DNA of 64,000 nucleotides from the NCBI RefSeq assembly GCF_001613465.1, contig NZ_BDCK01000015.1, positions 1 to 64,000 of the forward strand, read 5' to 3'. The notes beneath the pieces were generated by a model. The model did not search any database, was not told the DNA's origin, and was given only the letters and a program-made list of their open reading frames with translations. How positions within the stretch are numbered: position 1 is the stretch's first letter; each line of letters opens with the position of its first letter. This stretch comes from Nocardia niwae NBRC 108934 = DSM 45340 (GTDB taxonomy: Bacteria > Actinomycetota > Actinomycetes > Mycobacteriales > Mycobacteriaceae). Positions 58,030 through 64,000 of this stretch are shown piece by piece. Position numbers and translations under genes: made by a program.

Positions 58030-58985
58030 GGCATCTGCTGTCGGTCGCCGCACTCGATCGCGCCGCCGCGAACGAGCTTCTCGACGAGGCCGAACGTTTC
58101 GAACAGGCCCTGCTCGGCCGCGAGGTGCACAAGCTGCCCACGCTGCGCGGGCGCACCGTGATGACGGTCTTCTACGAGAACTCCACCCGCACCCGGGTGT
58201 CGTTCGAGGTGGCGGGCAAGTGGATGAGCGCGGACGTGATCAACGTCAGCGCGAGCAGCTCCTCGGTCGCCAAGGGCGAATCGCTGCGCGACACCGCGCT
58301 GACCTTGCACGCTGCGGGCGCCGACGCACTGATCGTGCGGCATCCGGCTTCGGGCGCCGCGCACCAGATCGCGCGCTGGATGGACGAGTGGGCGGTCTCG
58401 GCGGGACGCACCTCGGGCCCGGCGGTGATCAACGCGGGCGACGGCACGCACGAGCACCCGACCCAGGCCCTGCTGGACGCGCTGACTCTCCGGCAGCGGC
58501 TCGGCGACATCGAGGGCAAGCGCATCGTCATCGTCGGGGACATCCTGCACAGCCGGGTGGCGCGGTCCAACGTCTTCCTGCTCGCCACGCTCGGCGCGGA
58601 AGTCGTGCTGGTCGCCCCGCGCACGCTGCTGCCGGTCGGCGTGGAGACCTGGCCCGCTCGCGTGTCGCACCATCTGGACGCCGAGTTGATCGGCGCCGAC
58701 GCGGTGCTGATGCTGCGCGTGCAGGCCGAGCGGATGAACGGCGGATTCTTCCCGTCGGCCCGCGAGTACTCGATCACCTACGGGCTGTCCGAGCGCAGGC
58801 TGGCGCTGCTGGACGACCACGCCGTCGTGCTGCACCCCGGTCCGATGCTGCGCGGCATGGAGATCGCGTCCTCGGTCGCGGATTCCCCGAAAGCCGCTGT
58901 GCTGCAACAGGTCACCAATGGCGTGCACATGCGGATGGCGGTGCTGTTCCGCCTGCTCGTCGGCACCCAGGAGGCAGTGGCATGA
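58026..58985 (+). CDS. pyrB: Aspartate carbamoyltransferase, catalytic chain
   Basis: 319 residues from GTG 58026. It joins carbamoyl phosphate and aspartate. It has the carbamoyl-phosphate loop [32 protein letters not shown] with the mobile Ser-Lys loop, [14 protein letters not shown], and [15 protein letters not shown]. The aspartate side has MLRVQAERM and [11 protein letters not shown]. No regulatory PyrI is near, as in Actinobacteria. The stop overlaps the ATG of a 37-codon ORF. Confidence 0.97.
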   Translation: MRHLLSVAALDRAAANELLDEAERFEQALLGREVHKLPTLRGRTVMTVFYENSTRTRVSFEVAGKWMSADVINVSASSSSVAKGESLRDTALTLHAAGADALIVRHPASGAAHQIARWMDEWAVSAGRTSGPAVINAGDGTHEHPTQALLDALTLRQRLGDIEGKRIVIVGDILHSRVARSNVFLLATLGAEVVLVAPRTLLPVGVETWPARVSHHLDAELIGADAVLMLRVQAERMNGGFFPSAREYSITYGLSERRLALLDDHAVVLHPGPMLRGMEIASSVADSPKAAVLQQVTNGVHMRMAVLFRLLVGTQEAVA

Positions 58986-59095
58986 GCGGTCGGACCCGTG
59001 CCGGAATCGGATACAGCATGAGCGGTCGGGCTTGGAGGCGGCAGCGCAGCGTGACCACGCAGAGCCACGCTCGTGCCGGAGAGGACGCAGCATGA
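58982..59095 (+). CDS. 37-residue bridging ORF between pyrB and pyrC
   Basis: ATG 58982 overlaps the pyrB stop and the TGA at 59093-59095 overlaps the pyrC ATG (both ATGA). It starts [12 protein letters not shown] and contains a second MSGR start. DNA GCATGAGCGGTCGG occurs twice (58980, 59016), and CGTGCCGGA also recurs, so the junction arose by partial duplication. It is basic, with no clear function. It probably links translation of pyrB and pyrC. Confidence 0.4.
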   Translation: MSGRTRAGIGYSMSGRAWRRQRSVTTQSHARAGEDAA

Positions 59096-60408
59096 GTGAG
59101 CACATCACCGTCTTGATCAAGGGCGTACTGCTGTACGGCGAGGGCGAACCGGTCGACGTGCTCGTCGCCGATGGGGAGATCCGCGAGATCGGCGCCGATC
59201 CGGGCGCGGTCGACGCCGAGATCATCGAGGCGCACGGGCAGATCCTGCTGCCCGGCTTCGTCGACCTGCACACCCACCTGCGCGAGCCGGGCCGCGAGGA
59301 CACCGAGACCATCGAGTCCGGCTCCGCGGCCGCCGCGCTCGGCGGCTACACCGCGGTGTTCGCGATGGCCAACACCAACCCGGTCGCCGACTCGGTGGTC
59401 GTCACCGACCATGTGTGGCGGCGCGGCCGGGAGGTCGGCTTGGTCGACGTCTACCCCGTCGGCGCGGTCACGGTCGGGCTCGCGGGCAAGCAGCTCGCCG
59501 AGATGGGGACCATGGCCGCGGGCGTCGGCGCGGTGCGCATGTTCTCCGACGACGGCCACTGCGTCTACGACCCGCTGATCATGCGCCGGGCGCTGGAGTA
59601 CGCGAACTCGCTCGGCGTGCTGATCGCCCAGCACGCGGAGGAGCCGCGACTGACCGAGGATGCGATCGCGCACGAGGGGCCCACCGCGGCCCGGCTGGGT
59701 CTGGCCGGCTGGCCGCGCGCGGCCGAGGAATCCATCGTGGCGCGCGACGCCCTGCTGGCGCGTGACGCGGGCGCCCGGGTACACATATGCCACGCGTCCA
59801 CGGCGGGCACCGTGGAGCTGGTGCGGTGGGCGAAGTCCCAGGGCATCTCCATCACCGCCGAGGTCACCCCGCATCACCTGCTGCTGGACGACTCCCGGCT
59901 GGAGACCTACGACGCGGTCAACAAGGTCAACCCGCCGCTGCGCGAGGCGTCCGACGCCGCCGCGCTGCGGCAGGCGCTGGCGGAAGGGATCATCGACTGC
60001 GTCGCCACCGACCACGCACCGCACGCCGAGCAGGACAAGTGCTGCGAGTTCGCCGCCGCCCGGCCCGGCATGCTGGGACTGGAGACGGCGCTGTCGATCA
60101 TCGTGCGGACCATGGTCGAGCCGGGGCTGCTCGACTGGCGCGGCGTCGCTCGCGTGATGAGCGAACGCCCCGCCGCGATCGTCGGCCTGGACGAGCACGG
60201 CAGGCCGCTCGAGGTCGGCGAGCCGGCCAACCTGACGCTGGTCGACCCGAAAGCGAGCTGGACGGTGCGCGGGAAGGAACTGGCCAGCATCTCGAACAAC
60301 ACGCCGTTCGAGGCGATGACCTTCCCGGCGCGGGTGACGGCGACGCTGCTGCGCGGCCGGATCACCGCCAGGGACGGCAAAGCGCTGGGCAACCGGGCGG
60401 AGGCGTAG
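59092..60408 (+). CDS. pyrC: Dihydroorotase, class I
   Basis: 438 residues from ATG 59092. Zinc amidohydrolase: metal motif [64 protein letters not shown] (His), [16 protein letters not shown] (His), and [15 protein letters not shown] with the catalytic Asp. Ring closure of carbamoyl-aspartate to dihydroorotate. In the tight pyr operon, after a bridging ORF. Confidence 0.96.
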   Translation: MSEHITVLIKGVLLYGEGEPVDVLVADGEIREIGADPGAVDAEIIEAHGQILLPGFVDLHTHLREPGREDTETIESGSAAAALGGYTAVFAMANTNPVADSVVVTDHVWRRGREVGLVDVYPVGAVTVGLAGKQLAEMGTMAAGVGAVRMFSDDGHCVYDPLIMRRALEYANSLGVLIAQHAEEPRLTEDAIAHEGPTAARLGLAGWPRAAEESIVARDALLARDAGARVHICHASTAGTVELVRWAKSQGISITAEVTPHHLLLDDSRLETYDAVNKVNPPLREASDAAALRQALAEGIIDCVATDHAPHAEQDKCCEFAAARPGMLGLETALSIIVRTMVEPGLLDWRGVARVMSERPAAIVGLDEHGRPLEVGEPANLTLVDPKASWTVRGKELASISNNTPFEAMTFPARVTATLLRGRITARDGKALGNRAEA

Positions 60409-60447
60409 ATGAGCGACCGACACGCAGCCGTTCGAGGAGGTTCGTAG
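60409..60447 (+). CDS. 12-residue bridging ORF between pyrC and the membrane-protein gene
   Basis: ATG 60409 follows the pyrC stop with no gap; the TAG at 60445-60447 overlaps the next GTG by one base (TAGTG). The peptide is MSDRHAAVRGGS. The CGAGGAGG ribosome site of the next gene lies in it. Likely only a coupling device, or chance. Confidence 0.3.
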   Translation: MSDRHAAVRGGS

Positions 60448-60968
60448 TGGAGAGAACACTCTGGGTGGTGGGGCTGCTGGTGCTGTTCGCGGTCTGCCTG
60501 TGGCTGATGTACCGGGGCTGGCGCAACCGCGCCGCACGTCAGGCGGAGCGCATCGGCGCTTTGCCCGCCGTGCCCGCCGAACTCGGTGCGCAGCTGCTGG
60601 AGCCGACCACCGGCCTGTATCTGGGCAGCACGATCGCGCCCAGCTGGCAAGACCGGATCACGGTAGGAGACCTGGGCTTTCGCGCCACCGCGGAACTCAC
60701 GCGGTTCGAACGGGGGATTCTGCTCGAACGCGACGGCGCGACGGTGATCTGGATTCCACAGGATTCCATCACGGCGGTACGCACCGAACGTGGCCATGCG
60801 GGCAAAGTGATGACGGAAGATGGTGTGCTGGTCATTCGCTGGAAGCTGCCGACCGGAACCGAGATCGACACGGGTTTCCGCGGCGACGACAAGTCGGTCT
60901 ACCCGGCTTGGCGCCGGCTTCCGGCGGGAGATCAGAGCGGGACGATGACGGGAGATGACGAGGGATGA
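60447..60968 (+). CDS. PH-like domain membrane protein of the pyr operon (Rv1382-like)
   Basis: 173 residues from GTG with GAGGAGG upstream. One transmembrane helix ([19 protein letters not shown]) at the start, then about 140 residues on the other side with a PH-like beta pattern ([40 protein letters not shown]). In M. tuberculosis the gene at this place is Rv1382, between pyrC and carA. Role in pyrimidine metabolism not known; conservation of position is the only hint. Overlaps carA (ATGA). Confidence 0.8.
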   Translation: MERTLWVVGLLVLFAVCLWLMYRGWRNRAARQAERIGALPAVPAELGAQLLEPTTGLYLGSTIAPSWQDRITVGDLGFRATAELTRFERGILLERDGATVIWIPQDSITAVRTERGHAGKVMTEDGVLVIRWKLPTGTEIDTGFRGDDKSVYPAWRRLPAGDQSGTMTGDDEG

Positions 60969-62076
60969 CAGGAGAAGCAGCACTCGTGCTGGAGGACGGC
61001 CGGGTATTCCGCGGCCGGGCCTACGGCGCCGTGGGCCAGACGCTCGGTGAGGCGGTGTTCTGCACCGCGATGACCGGGTATCAGGAGACCCTCACCGACC
61101 CGTCCTACCACCGCCAGATCGTGGTGGCCGCCGCGCCGCAGATCGGCAACACGGGCTGGAACGACGAGGACGACGAGTCCACCAAGATCTGGGTCGCCGG
61201 ATACGCGGTGCGCGACCCCGCGCGACGCGCGTCCAACTGGCGCGCCACCAAGACGCTGCCCGACGAGCTGGAGCGGCAGGAGGTCGTCGGCATCGCGGGC
61301 ATCGACACCCGCGCGCTGGTGCGTCACCTGCGCACCCGCGGCTCGATGAAGGCGGGCATCTTCTCCGGTGACGCGCTCGCGGCCGCCGACGAGCTGGTGG
61401 CCAGGGTGAACGGGCAGCCGTCGATGCTGGGCGCCGACCTCGCGGGCGAGGTGACCACCGACGCGCTCTACACGATCGAGCCGGACGGCGACCACCGGCG
61501 CACGGTCGTCGCGGTCGACCTCGGGATCAAGACGAACACCCCGCGCATGTTCGCGCAGCGCGGCATGCGGGTGCACGTGGTGTCCTCGAGCACCACGCTG
61601 GACCAGATCCTCGAACTGAAGCCGGACGGGGTCTTCCTGTCCAACGGCCCCGGCGACCCGGCCACCGCGGACACGGCGGTCGAGCTCACCCGCGGCGTGC
61701 TGGGCGAAGGCCTGCCGCTGTTCGGGATCTGCTTCGGCAACCAGATCCTCGGCCGTGCGCTCGGCCGGGGGACCTACAAGATGAAGTTCGGCCACCGCGG
61801 CATCAACATCCCGGTGGTGGAGCACGAGACCGGCCGGATCTCGATCACCGCGCAGAACCACGGGTTCGCGCTGGAGGGCGAGCGGGGCGAGCGGTTCGAC
61901 ACCCCCTTCGGCACGGCCGAGGTGAGTCACGTCTGCGCCAACGACGGCACGGTCGAAGGCGTGCGGCTGGTCGACGGTCGCGCGTTCTCCGTGCAGTACC
62001 ACCCGGAGGCCGCCGCCGGACCCCACGACGCCGCGTATCTGTTCGACCGTTTCGCCGGTCTCATGGAAGGAGCCTG

Positions 62077-62077
<1 letters not shown>
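60965..62077 (+). CDS. carA: Carbamoyl-phosphate synthase, small (glutaminase) subunit
   Basis: 370 residues from ATG 60965. It splits glutamine and hands ammonia to CarB. N-terminal CarA domain: [54 protein letters not shown]. The class I amidotransferase domain has LSNGPGDPA and the nucleophile C256 in [13 protein letters not shown], plus [13 protein letters not shown] with the catalytic His and Glu. The stop overlaps carB by one base (TGATG). Confidence 0.97.

Positions 62078-64000
<1,923 letters not shown>

Overview
The window is high-GC actinobacterial DNA, most likely from Nocardia or a close relative in the Mycobacteriales (inferred). The gene set and order follow three blocks known from Mycobacterium tuberculosis: hisS / cyclophilin / Rv2578c-type radical SAM / Rv2575-type metallopeptidase / aspS; rarA / alaS / ruvX / mltG / aroE with the aroB-aroK-aroC, A24 peptidase, pepQ, efp, nusB group; and pyrR-pyrB-pyrC-(Rv1382-like)-carA-carB. 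GTG starts, ATGA/GTGA overlaps and EspC-type secretion substrates fit the same group. No rRNA, tRNA, CRISPR array or complete insertion sequence was found.

Bases 1-9362 hold part of a type IV secretion/conjugation-like operon: the tail of an upstream gene, an SCO6880-family protein, a VirB4-like ATPase with an apparent one-base frameshift, a transposase-derived HTH protein, a three-domain cell-wall hydrolase whose NlpC/P60 domain lacks its catalytic Cys and His, a lipoprotein, a TraD-like coupling ATPase and a DUF4913 protein. A strong terminator separates these from a convergent coiled-coil protein. No relaxase is visible.

Bases 9.7-31.7 kb are mostly core genes: cyclophilin and hisS (divergent), malate dehydrogenase convergent with 2-oxoacid:ferredoxin oxidoreductase korAB, an SOS-box-controlled radical SAM protein, an extended SDR preceded by two KstR-like operators, an orphan pair of type VII secretion-associated proteins, a neutral zinc metallopeptidase, aspS, a DUF389 protein, an APH-like kinase and a Tat-exported PhoD phosphatase.

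Bases 31.7-47.6 kb hold rarA, alaS-ruvX-mltG-aroE (overlapping or abutting), the aroC-aroK-aroB operon, where aroK carries a long Arg/Ser-rich tail, a universal stress protein, a short A24 peptidase, and pepQ-efp-nusB-yciI.

Bases 47.6-57.2 kb are accessory in character: an anion permease, a YdcZ-type transporter pair behind a perfect inverted repeat, a GXWXG/DUF4334 protein, an FAD monooxygenase, a bacterial serpin, a quinone-reductase-like MDR enzyme divergent from its likely TetR regulator with a large operator between them, an HD phosphohydrolase, a SnoaL-like protein and AlkB.

Bases 57.3-64.0 kb are the pyrimidine operon. It has a PyrR-binding element over the ribosome site of pyrR. Three short ORFs bridge the pyrR-pyrB, pyrB-pyrC and pyrC-membrane-protein gaps, each touching its neighbours by stop/start overlap or abutment. 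carB runs off the right edge.
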